A stretch of 64,000 nt of DNA from Gonocerus acuteangulatus (Eukaryota > Arthropoda > Insecta > Hemiptera > Coreidae). This document shows, piece by piece, positions 46,040 to 57,136 of this stretch. Under the pieces are notes generated by a model, which worked only from the letters and a program-made list of their open reading frames with translations, made no database searches and was not told the DNA's origin. The position numbers were made by a program, and so were the translations under genes. The DNA is taken from positions 84,615,293-84,679,292 of the forward strand of contig OX328124.1 in the NCBI GenBank assembly GCA_946811695.1, in the 5' to 3' direction. The stretch's first letter is position 1, and every line of letters begins with the position of its first letter.

Positions 46040-46639
46040 GCATAACATGCTTATTTACACAGTAATTTATGTAAATATTTTATTTTATTTGTTTAAATTA
46101 ATATAATCATAGTTGTAGTTTTATACTTTTCGCTGTTATTATTTCCCTCCAGCATTATTTTATCTTGAGTTTTTTGTTTTGTTTTGTGTGTATTACAATC
46201 TGACAGCTATTGGGTGTATGGCATCTATAAACGTAGAATAAGTAATGATTTCCTTTTATTTTGGGATAAACATTTCAGGACACATTTTTAGTTTGGAATT
46301 TCAGAGAAGACATGAGACCTAATTGACAACTTGTATTAAGATTCAAATTAAATAGTATAAAGTTTCATTGCGATTAGAGACGTTGTAGTAAGCAATTAAC
46401 GAAAAACATTCAAGGATGAAATCCTTTTCCGGATTAGGAGGTAGGTTATGTAATTTCCTCCTATGGTTGGCAATTATCAAGCAGCACCCAAAAATAAATT
46501 ATTCACAAAAATCTTTCATTGTTAAAATAATGTTTTTCTCTTTCTTGTTCAGTAAATTGGTCTTTTTGAGGTAGTTTAATATCTTACTATATATTTGCTT
46601 CCACCAGTAATTCACCGAGTAATTCAGTCATATTATAAG
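46040..46639. other. No gene recognised
   Basis: AT-rich, nothing identifiable. Confidence 0.5.
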
Positions 46640-47402
46640 CTAAGGCTGCACCTACATTAGACCCGTATTTCTCCCGAACCGATCTGATCCGATCCAATCC
46701 GATGTCGTTTGTCCGACAACGGCAGGCAGCGGCGGACGTGAGTGCCTAAATTGGTCCCGACCCGATCCGGTCCAATTTAGTCACAGCTCGTCAGTAATGG
46801 CCTCGTAGTGAAGTGATAATGAGTGATTAATTTAAGAAATACCTCCTAATAAGTTTAGAAACCTTAGATTAGGTTGAATGTTGGAGGTATAAAGGAAGAG
46901 TTGAGAGGCCAGTGAATGTTCTGGAAGTACATCAGTCCCAAAAAAAAAAAAAAAATCTTAAAGTAACAGTTAATTTTCAAGTGTTATTTTTTTAAATTAT
47001 TTATAAGAATGTTATAAGCATTGGAAGATTAAAAACACTCGAAGGTTATAAACATTGGATAGTTATAAACATCTTTCCACGTAATTTAATAAACAGGTAA
47101 AACAAAAACCAAAATGTGAATTGACAAAGTCGGTTTAAATTTTATTAGCTTGCATTTAAAAAAAAATGCTTTGAAATCGATTAAGATTTAGAGGCTGTAG
47201 ACGTTTTTGAAACAATATGTTGTTTGCCGAAATCGGTCAAGAAACAAACAAGCTCGAACGGCCGAAAATCGGATCGGGTTGTGTCGAGACGAATGTAGGC
47301 ACCTCCATTGAGATGCATGTGTTGGTTTTTCTTGCGGCAGTCGGTGGCTATCGGATCGGATTGGATCAGATCTGATCGGGACCAATGTAGGTGCCCCCTA
47401 GG
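46640..47402. mobile_element. MITE with nested inverted repeats and GATCC-rich ends
   Basis: Left end TAAGGCTGCACCTACATTAG and right end (reverse complement) TAGGGGGCACCTACATTGGT. Inside each end are runs of overlapping GATCYGATCC / GATCCAATCCG motifs. A second, inner copy of the terminal motif occurs on each side (GTGCCTAAATTGGTCCCGAC near 46750; inverted GTCGAGACGAATGTAGGCAC near 47284). The middle is AT-rich without a gene. The target duplication is unresolved. Confidence 0.75.
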
Positions 47403-48266
47403 TTGTAGTTTTGTCACCAGACATGTCTCTCCAGTCACGTGAGAGGAGAGTGTGTCAGACGGGAATGGTCAATTCATGTAGAGCCAAATCTTAATTCCTA
47501 TTTAGTATATGTATCGCCGAAGAGTGTGCATCATGAATCTAAGTTAATGATGACTTTTTGCAACCTAACGGCCAGTTCCAATATATTCATTAGACTGTGA
47601 TTTGTACCGCAATGCGATTAATACTTCGCCAGGTATTATTTACAGAATTGTCTACAATGTTATATTTTTATAGGTGTACCTAACGTGATTGTTATTAGAG
47701 ACTCAAGAGGAGCTCCCTAGGAACCAAGCCTAAGTGTTTTACCCGGGTCGATGATGTGATCTATTTGTGGTTTCGAACCATGGAGGCGCCTGAACTTTCA
47801 CTGGCACCTTTTGTCCCGAATCGAAATAAAACGCCCCCCTCCCGCTGCTGCTCTCTCTCGGCGTTATTGTAATTAAGAGAGCCATTGTGGCGAGAGGCGG
47901 TCGACAGTAATTGTGGTACATATTTTCATTGTTTCCCTGGTGATTGGTTCCTCTATCAAAGGAACCATACACAGCCATAAAGGCCCACCACTAATGAACC
48001 GTTTTCGGCTTATTATGTATAAAAGTTTTCTTGTCTTCCTTATCTCGGGCCTTCTATCTTAATTGCCACTTTGCACCTATCGATGAGTGCCTGATCCCTT
48101 TTATTCATTGTGGCTTAATGTACCAATAGGGGTTTTTACATTCTAAGTCTCACATTCTATGATGGAATTATTCAACTCCAAACAAATTGGAATAATCAAA
48201 TGTATTATGTAAAACTTAGAGGAACATTTTATTTTGTAAAAATAACTAATAAAATAATATTAAAAA
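47403..48266. other. No gene recognised
   Basis: GGTTTCGAACC at 47769-47779 is a B-box-like sequence without a matching A box. A minus frame at 47739-47978 has no domain. Confidence 0.45.
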
Positions 48267-48315
48267 GTCCGCCTCACAGGAGATGCATAACTAAGAACAC
48301 CTCTCAGCAAGATGA
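48267..48315 (+). mobile_element. Family A Helitron-like 5' end fragment
   Basis: GTCCGCCTCACAGGAGATGC then ATAACTAAGAACACCTCTCA matches the 5' 45 bp of family A. Nothing of the body follows. Confidence 0.55.
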
Positions 48316-48375
48316 TTAGTTTATACTGCATTACGGAAGTATGTGATTAAAATAACCTATATTCGTTAATGTCAT

Positions 48376-48615
48376 GTGGGATAATTAGCTTGTGTCGTTT
48401 TCTGCATTCAGTAAGTAGATATTGTACGGTAAATTCTCTACTGCATGTATCACAGGATGGTGTAAAGTTAATTCAATATAGTTTAATTGCTTCGTGCTTG
48501 CTCGATCACCAGAGCCTTTATTCGGCATATAGTACTTATTAGTCATACTATACATGAAGACACGTAGTATAACAGATCTACTTGAGTAGTCCTTAATGAG
48601 AACGTCAAGCCCCAA
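48376..48615 (-). pseudogene. Non-LTR RNase H tail relic
   Basis: The minus strand reads, in one frame, SSRSVILRVFMYSMTNKYYM (equivalent to 'RRxQVIITRLRLGHSLLTHSYLM'). After a frame change it reads CDTCSREFTVQYLLTECRK and then LIIPHDINEY. The Cys-x-x-Cys...'LTxC' tail and 'IPHD' are clear. GHxxLTH is degraded. Ends are undefined. Confidence 0.6.
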
Positions 48616-49895
48616 TTATGAATGATCTAAAAAATAGGAAGTGTGTGTCGATAGTAAAGGAAGGGGGAATCTCTTCCCATGAAAGAGCAGGAGGCTGGCT
48701 CAATCTGATATCGCACAGGATAGGATCCGTAAAAAAGTTCTAGTCGTGGTCTTGCGTGGGAACCCCGTAGGATAGCCACCTGCCGACAACGTAGGCTTCC
48801 GCCTTCAACCCCTTCTATCGTCCTTTAAAAAACCAAGGCTTCCCTGTTATTTTTAGGCCTTTATAGGATCCACCTGCTTCACAGTAAAAGCAGCCATCTC
48901 TAATTGAATTATGTCTATGGAGCGTGAATGCTTTGCAGGCGGTGTTCTTTACAAACATACTCTTCAAGTATGAAGTGGTCTGTCTACTTCAGAGACTTAC
49001 AAGGCCTTTAATGTATAGTTTCAGATAAAAATATCCCTCTGCAGCCTATCCGAAGTCTGTCTCCGTGGCATCATTTAACTTGCCATGTTGTGTTCTTAGT
49101 CTTACTTGGTCACTCCTACGGATAGCAAATAAACTTACATGTATATACATTGCATTGCCAGACTCGGCCGTATTTGTACACAGCCAAATAAAATGAAGGT
49201 GTCAATAAACGATGCGATTACTTTGAGTTGATTAACACCGAATAAATTTCCTGCTTCAACATGAAGAAATCCTGCATCTGGGTGTTACATCAGGTACACT
49301 AAAAATATATTAGTGTAAGTTCAAATCCTAGTCCGTGAAGTTAGTTAGTCTAGGAAAATTAATGCCCCGGTGGTGAATTTCGCCCTGTAAAATGTATAAG
49401 ATGAGTTATAATTATTATTTTAGTACACCCCATGTGGCGTAGGACAGTTCTTACCACACATGAAACAAATTCTAAAAAATTGCTTCACATCTTCCTCCTA
49501 TTTACTAGATTATAAAAACGACTTTTGTTATTGTATATCTAACCTCCTTCCATGCAGAAATAATAAAGAAAAATTATTTATGAAACACACCAATAATAAA
49601 AAAATGACTAGTTTGTTGATCAGAATAATCAGTCCATAGAGTGTGTTTATGTGAAACTTCCCCTCAAGTCCACAATATCAATTAACCGGCCACAATTTAT
49701 GATTTCTTGAAATAAAAATATGAGCATCCCAACACGAAATTCGAAACTAAAGATAAAGGTGTATTCTAAAAGTCATTCTATTCCGTTTTTATTCTTTTTT
49801 ATATAATTCAGTCTGGTGAGCGTACTAAATATAAACTATGAAAACACTGTACATTTATTGAAGTAGTTTGTTGACTTAGTTTATCGATTTTAAAC
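48616..49895. other. No gene recognised
   Basis: A B-box-like AGTTCAAATCC at 49319-49329 lacks a convincing A box. Otherwise nothing. Confidence 0.45.
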
Positions 49896-50110
49896 AAAAG
49901 CATGTCTTTGTTGGAGAATGCTGGATGGTGGAAAATTGATGTTCCAAGGATGAAAAAAATGGTCGAAAATTCCCACAAGTGTTTTATTGGCCAATGCATA
50001 AGAGTGAATAAGAGCCAATGCATGGGCATTGAAAATGGGGCTAAGTCCCTGAAAACGTTTTGCCAATAAAACACTTGTGGGAATTTTCGACCACTTTTTT
50101 CATCCTTGGA
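49896..50110. mobile_element. Fold-back element E, copy 1
   Basis: Left arm CCAAGGATGAAAAAAATGGT (49945 on), continuing CGAAAATTCCCACAAGTGTT, mirrors the right arm ending ACCACTTTTTTCATCCTTGG at 50110. The arms are ~52 bp and nearly identical. The loop includes a repeated CCAATGCAT motif. It is related to 52263-52470, where the same outer GGATGGTGGAA sequence occurs inverted. Confidence 0.75.
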
Positions 50111-50334
50111 AAAGCATGATTAATATTATTATTAATTGCTTGCCAAAGAAGCTTTTATTAATTAATTTGTGCCACCTTCTGCCCTGCTTTATTTTATGTT
50201 ATATATACTATACTGTTTTCAATTGTCACATAATAGCATTCATTGAAATAATACATTTGTGCATACATATATTTATGATGATCAATTAAAGCGACACTAC
50301 ATTCAGTACTTGTTTATTCCGTTGCCAGACTCAT
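50111..50334. other. No feature
   Basis: AT-rich spacer, nothing recognised. Confidence 0.5.
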
Positions 50335-50402
50335 TAACTTAAATATGCCCCACGACCCACACGACTTACTGACAGAGGGTAGTCAATGTTGGGGAACTCA
50401 AT
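50335..50402 (+). pseudogene. Tiny non-LTR RNase H terminal fragment
   Basis: The plus strand reads PHDPHDLLTEGSQ then a divergent end, matching 'IPHDLHDLLTEGSPH' of the tail at 15340-15380. About 20 codons only. Confidence 0.5.
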
Positions 50403-50610
50403 AAAAAAACTCCTTCAAAGCATTTTACATCAAAACATGTTGGTTATAGGCGTCGAAAGAAGAACTAAAGCAGCTTTTTTAAGCCACAAACAAAAATGGG
50501 CTTGTAAAATATAAAATGGAAATATAAAAATATATTAGTGGTTTTTGTTAAAGTGTTCCCAATAGGTAAATCATCTAAGGGGTTAGATCCGCCAGTAAAT
50601 ATACTGTTGT

Positions 50611-50835
50611 TATACCTGTTGGCGAAGACCGTCGTCACTCGCATTGTCGTACTCGCAGCGATGCCATTGACGACGGTCTTCAACAACAGGTGTTCTCAAT
50701 AGTTACATTTTATGAAAAGCTGTACATTTTGACAATGGTCGTCTAGTGAATCCAGCTGATTCTGGCGTGCTGGCAACACGCCAGATGTTGCCAATGTTTT
50801 CTGCGACTACATTCAGGAATGTAGTCGCAGAAAAC
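50611..50835. repeat. Cluster of three strong hairpins
   Basis: (1) CCTGTTGGCGAAGACCGTCG (50611 on) pairs with CGACGGTCTTCAACAACAGG (to 50689) around a ~30-nt loop. (2) TCTGGCGTG (50761-50769) / CACGCCAGA (50777-50785), 9 bp. (3) A perfect 19-bp inverted repeat GTTTTCTGCGACTACATTC (50796-50814) / GAATGTAGTCGCAGAAAAC (50817-50835) with a 2-nt spacer. No gene is attached. Confidence 0.85.
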
Positions 50836-52262
50836 TACCCTGTTTACAATACAATTTAGTGCCATGCTTGTAGATAGACATGTGCAGTGGCCTCAGGGAT
50901 CTGTTAGCTTGGAAAAAAAGGAATTATTCATAAAACTAATAAAAGTTTTAGAATAGAGGTATAAAGGAAGCGTGGAGACTGCGTGATGTGCAGATTGCCT
51001 GAAAGCGCCCTTATACGGTCAAAGCATGGCGTAGTAAATATAAATCATTATTAGTTAAATGTAATTACCCATCAGAAAGACAATCGTTAAACCATTTATG
51101 ATGCATGGAAGGGGTGGCCATTCTTTAGGATCATCCTATGCAACTAATATCATAAACCTACCTCCGGGGTACACCGCAAGAATCAATTTTCAGCACAAGA
51201 CGTTTATGAACCTCATATAATAATGTGAAAATGCTGTGAAAGGTTTTAATACAAACTCAGCAGGAAGAAAGAGTATTTATTCCGAAGACACAAATACTTT
51301 TAATTTTACTATTAAGAAAAATATACACACTTTTTCTCCACTTCAGCATCATCGACACAACCAGTATTATTATTGATAGACCGTCAAATTTCTAGACTTT
51401 CCTGATCATATTTTCTTTCATAAAAACGTATTATTGTTTCAAGGATTTCCACTATCATCGCAGCGTGGACAACTGTTTTATAAAATATGAAATTTACTAA
51501 TTGCTCTCAATGAAATACCACTGCGTTGCAAAGCGATGAATGTAGTTGTCGAATCAGCATCTTAACGCAAGGAGAACCAACTTGAACATACTACGAACCT
51601 GAATTTTAAGTTTCTCCTATACTTGTTATTCGATTGTGCTTATCGAAGCTATTAGTTTAGAACATTAACCACGGATTTATAGTCAAAGAAGCTGATTAAA
51701 AGTTATTCCATATTTATTTATTTCCCTTCAGCAATATTATTTGCCAATTAACAACCTAAACGTCCTGAAATAATATTTTCAAATAGGTAAGTTCATTGTG
51801 GTTTAATACAGCTAGACATGCAAAGCTGACGTTCATAGTATACGTATTTGCTATAACCCATATAATGGAAAGAGGAAAATCATGTTGAGAATCGGTCAAG
51901 CGAGCAAAAAAAATACAAGAGAACAAAACGAACTTCCATAATATCACAACTCAATCTTGACATAAGAGCCCTTATGGACTGATATAACGTTTTATTAATA
52001 TGAAGTTGGTACCTCGGTGCTCAGAGGAAGAAGTGAAACAAATCCTTCGGAATGTATGTATAATGAAAAATATACCGAATATTTCCTAGAATTGCTAATA
52101 TTGTTGCTTTGGCAGCCAATCTTAGTTTACTGTTCCCGTATTCTTACGTCCTTGCTAAATTCATTTTACCACATGATACATGGCCAGATTATTCTTCTCT
52201 TGGCGCTAACTGCAACCTCCAGACCATCGTACCTCCTATACGCGCTATCCACTAAGTCAGGA
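50836..52262. other. No gene recognised
   Basis: No domain or shared repeat seen. Confidence 0.5.
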
Positions 52263-52470
52263 GGATGAAAAAAACTCCAAAAATTCCACAGGTATTTTAT
52301 TATTTGAAGAACGTTTCCAGGAATCTTTAATGCCCATGCATAGGTCCTTATTCAGCCAAGCCTTCTTCCTAGACACCGTCAACGTTCTGCAAAAAATAAA
52401 ATAACTGAGGAAATTTTGGATTTTTTTTTCATCCTTCAGAACATTAAATTCCACCATCCAGCAATTGCTA
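52263..52470. mobile_element. Fold-back element E, copy 2
   Basis: GGATGAAAAAAACTCCAAAA (52262 on) mirrors TTTTGGATTTTTTTTTCATCC (to ~52436). AAATTCCAC...GTATTTTATTATT mirrors AATAAAATAACTGAGGAAATTT. The outer 'ccaccatccagca' is the inverse of 'tgctggatggtgg' next to copy 1. On the minus strand the loop contains CTGAATAAGGA...TCCTGGAAACGTT, a possible very degenerate hammerhead-like core. Confidence 0.7.
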
Positions 52471-52925
52471 CAAAGCATCACCACGTGTATCAGAATTATT
52501 GAAAATACTCATGTCGTTAGAGTAAATTATGTTCTCCGTTGATGATTTGCTCTGAATATTCTTCCCACTATTTTTCTTCCGAATCAATATTCTATCAGGA
52601 GCAGGAGTGCACTAACATCCTGCAGACGACACTACAGACTGCACAGTTATGTTTTTCGTGCAATAGCTGTAATCAAAACAGTTTTAGGTTTGCCAAATAT
52701 GCAGAGTTTCCAAGCGTGATTCTCCTTCTATTTCTGTAGATTATACCGTACATTATGGTTGACAAAAGCCAAAAATGAGGAACGGTTATAGCGTATGCAC
52801 AAAACTAAAGATATACTATACAAAGGTCATTGCAGTATCAGCTCCATGTCATGAAGGCCGAAAATTAGACTGTTTATCAATTAGAACGATCAATAGAAAG
52901 ACGCCAAAACTAAAGGCCCAAGGAT
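52471..52925. other. No gene recognised
   Basis: Nothing identifiable. Confidence 0.5.
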
Positions 52926-53213
52926 ATCAGATCATTTACCTGTTTCTCTATTGAAATCTACTACATATTTGTCAAATACCTACCACTGACTGACTGACTC
53001 ACTGACTGACTCACTGACCTATCATCGCCCAGCCCAAAGCACTCAGAAAAATTTGAAATTTTGAATGGACACTCCCTATAGAACGTAGACGCTGGCTAAG
53101 AAAGGATTTTTTGATATTCGAATTTTTAAGTATTTTTAGAGGGGATTAAAGTTTTAGTTGGTTAGGGAGCAGGCAAGCCTAGGCAGCAAGCGTTGCCAGG
53201 ACGCATGGGCGTA

Positions 53214-53475
53214 TAGAAGGGGGGGGGGCTGAGGGGGCTGCAGCCCCTCACGAAATTTTGATTTGATGGTAAAAACTTGTCAAAAACCCCTTAAAAATAA
53301 TTTAAATAAGATCACTTAGTTCATAAAAAATATTTTATTTTACGTCTAATAGCGTTTTCGTTGCGTAAAACTATTCCAAGCTCTAAATTTGTAGTATTCC
53401 ATACCCCGGAAATGGTCTCAGCCCCGCCGAAATTTTCCCAGCCCCTCCCGAAATTATTTTCTATATACGCCCATG
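53214..53475 (+). mobile_element. hAT-type MITE nested in the Helitron
   Basis: CATGGGCGTATA ... TATACGCCCATG, same family and orientation as 7413-7663. Flanks CCAGGACG (53206-53213) and CTAGGTCG (53476-53483) are an 8-bp target duplication with two mismatches. The corresponding site in Helitron copy 1 (around 26310) lacks the insertion. Confidence 0.87.
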
Positions 53476-53759
53476 CTAGGTCGATAACAGGACATCTGTC
53501 TGTACTGTATCTATTTCATAGTATTATTTTTAATTCAGGTTAATTTCAACTATGATGGCAGACCTTGAATTACTAGAAATAAACTGTGATTTTCCCCTCA
53601 TAGAGTTTACGGCTTGGTAATGGTCCATCCGAGGTAATAATATCCCGAACCACTTGACACAAAAATTTGAAATTTTGCACGGACAATCCGTTTAGAATGT
53701 AAACGCTCGCTAAGAATGTTTTTTTTTTTTTTTTATATTTAAATGTTTAAGTACTTTTA

Positions 53760-54400
53760 GGGGGGTTTGAATTATTAAGAAGTTCCTCGTCGGCTAGAAA
53801 ATGGTCCGATTTTGATGACATTTGGTACAAAAATCTCTCTTCTCATTTGAAAGGTCAATTTTATTAACCAGCTGAATCCGTTTACTGGAAATGGTTTTCA
53901 GGGCAAAATCTACGCGAAAAAAATCGGAACGCTTACATTTCCGAGTCCATATGCTTGCAGATACTCTTTATATAGGTTCCTTAACGTAGGGAAACGAATG
54001 AAATCATTTTTAAAGCGATTTCTGTAACCGCTTACGAGAAAAATTGATAAAAATATTTGTCCAAACTAATTTTCTGTTTGGGTATTCAGAAACGATGATT
54101 GGTTCACTTGAAACTTGAACCAGGTATTTGACATTCATCTAATCTAAGATATTTAAACTTTGGTATCGTTTGGAAGTATGAAGTATGTGGAAAACAAATG
54201 TATTAATGGTGATACAAAGTTTTCGGATCTCAATATGTTTTCTAAAATATCTCGAAAACAGTTGGAAAATCGTAGTATGTGGAAGGCGGCTATTCGAATG
54301 GTTACTAAATTTTCTACAAAAAATATTCTGTTGTAATGTTCGGTGGGGCGATGTCAATCTAAGAGATAAGTGCTTAAAACTTCAAAGTTGTTAGTTTTAT
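53760..54400 (-). mobile_element. Inverted family B Helitron-like fragment
   Basis: The reverse complement matches 9000-9970 in order: phrases equivalent to 'acttatttctccgattgaca', 'gaaaacgg...gctat', 'gctggttaa', 'tttgtaccaaatttcatcaa' and 'aatcggacca'. Element ends are not seen. Confidence 0.65.
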
Positions 54401-54450
54401 TCTTTTCAACCTGTATTTATCTCTGTTTACCTAACTTTTTAAGTGGTTAT

Positions 54451-54468
54451 ATTTTTTTTTTTTTTTTT

Positions 54469-54523
<55 letters not shown>
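54451..54523 (-). repeat. Long T tract (A on minus strand)
   Basis: About 72 T with single A interruptions at 54451 and 54470. No SINE body or flanking duplication recognised. Confidence 0.9.
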
Positions 54524-54526
<3 letters not shown>

Positions 54527-54692
54527 TTCCAACGGAAACAAGCACGGTTACCTCCAGATGGTGTTTCCTGGGTAAGTCCGTGCAATAATAAGCTGTACAA
54601 AATTATGTAGTAGCGTTAAATTTGGTCATACCTTATTTAACGCAATATAAAAACTACTTATCGGCCGTGGTGAAGCACGGATAGTCAGCTAG

Positions 54693-55719
54693 TGTATAAT
54701 AAAGAGGACAACAAATAAAATAGAGAAAAAAAATAAGTGCAAACCAAGAAAATACAACGGTCATGAAAAGTAGATACGACTGCACTAATTGAACTAAGGC
54801 TGGGCATTGATGAAATTAATCAAGTAACTAACAAAAACCTGTAAGAGTTAAGTGAAATATAGCAGGGAATTGGTGGTCGTTTATAAAGCACTTAACAATT
54901 GGATCAATTGCGTATATAGATTCCGCAAGGCAGGGAAACCTCAGATATTCAACAGGTATAAGCAGTGGGATGATAGGATAAAGATGAGGAAAAATGATAA
55001 GAAAAATGAATGATCCAGGAAAATCCGCGGAAATCTCATGATTTTCCAAGGATCAAGACATCAAAGCTGATTAAACTCTTTGTAGAGTCTGATTGAGAAT
55101 ATTTTCTGGAAAGGAAAGAAAATTTCAGTACTATATTTGGAGTCAACTGCGGAGGAAATATCAATTTAAGAAAATGCTGTTTTAATTTAAGTGAACAACT
55201 CCGCTACCAAATTTAAAACATTAATATCGGTTGTGCTAATAGCCACAACAGCCGAGTTTTTGAAATACCATGATTTTTTTAATCTCGTATTCTTTCGCAT
55301 ATTTTGAACAAAACTTATTGATATTTATTTATTAAGAGTTTCGCAACTTTTGGCGACTTGCTCTTTAACATACATCAAGATATTACAAAATACTTTTTGC
55401 ACATTGTATATATAACAAGTCAGTACATTTTATGAGCATAGCTAGTACATTAGTGAGCTAATTAATAATAACAATAACATGTTTTATATAATATATTTCA
55501 CAATAAAAATACGGTAATATGATAGATATTAAATAGAGTGTGAAGAGGGGAAAAAAAGTGGGGGGGGGGAGGGTAGAAGAGGTAAGATTATATTGGAGAT
55601 AGGGCTTTATTTTTAAATGTAGGTTAATTAACTTAATTTCTTAAAAATGTAAATGATTTTATAAAGGCTATTTCGTTCATTATTTTAAATTAACTTTAGG
55701 AGGTAAATTGGAGATAAGG
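54693..55719. other. No gene recognised
   Basis: AT-rich; G-run at 55560-55569. A pair of near-repeats ('ggagataaggctagatttttg' at 55709 and 'ggagatagggctttatttttaa' at 55595) lies just 3' of the RNase H relic. Confidence 0.45.
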
Positions 55720-56740
55720 CTAGATTTTTGAATATAGGTTAATTGTCTTTAAGTGAGTTACTATGGTGTTAATATGTGGACTATTTTCGGCAAGTAAGTC
55801 GTGTAAGTCGTGAGGAATTGTTATGTAGTCTCGTAATCTGTAGTCAGTAAGTATGTGTTTAACTGTTAATGTCTCGTTACAACATGCGCATACAGGTCTG
55901 TCTTGTCGATCCATTAGATAGGAGTGCGTTAGTAAACTGTGTCCTAAGCGAAGTCTTGTAATAATAACTTGGTCTCGTCTTGTTAGGTTTTCTCTTGACC
56001 AGGGTATTATTGTATTTTTTATTTCCCGTAGTTTGCTTTGAGAGTTAGTCCATTCTGTCTGCCAGTCGTTTACTGCCTTATTTTCAGCTAGTTTGCATAG
56101 GTCAGTTGCTGTCATTTTGTTCAGGTCAGGTGTAGGTCTTTGAGTTGCAGTTTTCGCTAGTAAGTCTACTGTAGTGCTCTGTGAAATCCCTTCATGTCCA
56201 GGTAACCAAAACATAGTGATATGTCTGTTCTTTGTTTGTAGTTGGAATAATTGTGTAAAAATCTCTATGACAATAGGGTGTGTGCTGTAAATGTTTGTCA
56301 TTGAGTGTAAGGAGCTTAATGAGTCAGTGCATATTGTTATGTCGTCCGTGTCTGTATCTTCAATGTTTTTGAGTGCTAAAAGGATTGCGTGTAGTTCTGA
56401 TTGGAAGTTGCTATATATTAATAGGTAAAATCTTGGAACACGCCAAGATAAGCAGCATTCGATTCTTGTACAGGAATCTTCATGCAAGGGCAGAGCACAT
56501 TTCCTACAGATAGGGTCCTTGTCACAGGCGGTCCGATGGTGGCCTAGACAGCCGCACTGATAACAGATAAGCGGTGGTGGAATATAAACTCGGACGGGGA
56601 CAGAAAGGTAACCAACATGAATTCTTTCTGGGAGGTGGGGAGTGTCAAATTTGGCTACAAACAATGAACTTTTTGCCGGATCACCAATTCGTCTAATATG
56701 ACTTACATTTTGTTCTAATAATTCTTTCAGAATTTCAGCG
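55720..56740 (-). pseudogene. Non-LTR retrotransposon relic: gag CCHC region joined in frame to RNase H
   Basis: An uninterrupted frame of about 340 codons. The first part is the end of ORF1: LKELLEQNVSHIRRIGDP, then LPERIHVGYLSVPVR, a CCHC knuckle CYQCGCLGHHRTAC and a second Cys/His cluster CRKCALPLHEDSC. It passes directly into RNase H: QSELHAILLAL (catalytic Glu), TICTDSLSSL (catalytic Asp), FWLPGHEGIS (His) and VDLLAKTA (final Asp). The first 'TDGS' Asp is missing. The conserved tail follows: RLRLGHSLLTHSYLM, CACCNETLTVKHIL and IPHDLHDLL, ending NLYSKI. Endonuclease and reverse transcriptase are deleted at the junction (about codon 75 of the visible part). RNase H with a CCHC ORF1 points to the I/R1-like clades. 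Without the first Asp it should not be an active nuclease. It is by far the best-preserved protein in the window. Confidence 0.88.
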
Positions 56741-57136
56741 TATATTATGGTATATTATGGTAATCTGAAAATATTTGTTATAAGAAATTGAGCTATTGAA
56801 GTTAATATTTTTAAAAATGGCCTCCACAGAAACGCATGTTTGTTCATATTTATTATAATAACCTATTAAAATAATGTTTTCATCCTTTACCTATATAATG
56901 TAATTTTAAAATATTTGTTTGATGTCACAAACATATTAAATCTACAATTACCAACGCCATGGAATAAATTAATAATAAAATGTAAGGTGGATATTGTAAA
57001 GCTCAATTATCATGTTAAAATATTTTATCCTAAAGAAATCCTTGACCGTAGATGGACTGCCTAGATAGTCGGGATTCGTTTTATTGTTGAATAAAACTAC
57101 ATTAAAAAAAAAATAGATCGCATTTTTTCCAACGTT
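56741..57136. other. No gene recognised
   Basis: AT-rich sequence upstream of the gag relic. The TATTATGGTATATTATGG duplication at 56743-56760 marks where the gag frame is lost. Confidence 0.45.

Larger units (their letters stand above)
52950..54692 (+). mobile_element. Helitron, copy 2, with canonical 3' end and nested insertions
   Basis: The 3' terminus is textbook: stem CCGTG / CACGG (54665-54669 / 54676-54680) with a 6-nt loop, 8 nt, then CTAG (54689-54692) followed by T. The 5' limit is uncertain; the candidate TCTCTATTGAAATC at ~52951 precedes a GACTGACT-rich tract, and homology to copy 1 (26118-26927) begins at ~53008. Nested inside are a hAT MITE (53214-53475), an inverted family B fragment (53760-54400) and a long T tract. 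No Rep/helicase gene, so non-autonomous. Confidence 0.75.

Noticed and set aside
47739..47780. B-box-like GGTTCGAAACC (minus) as a SINE or tRNA
   Set aside because: No A box at the right distance and no tail. The similar sequence at 49319 was also rejected.
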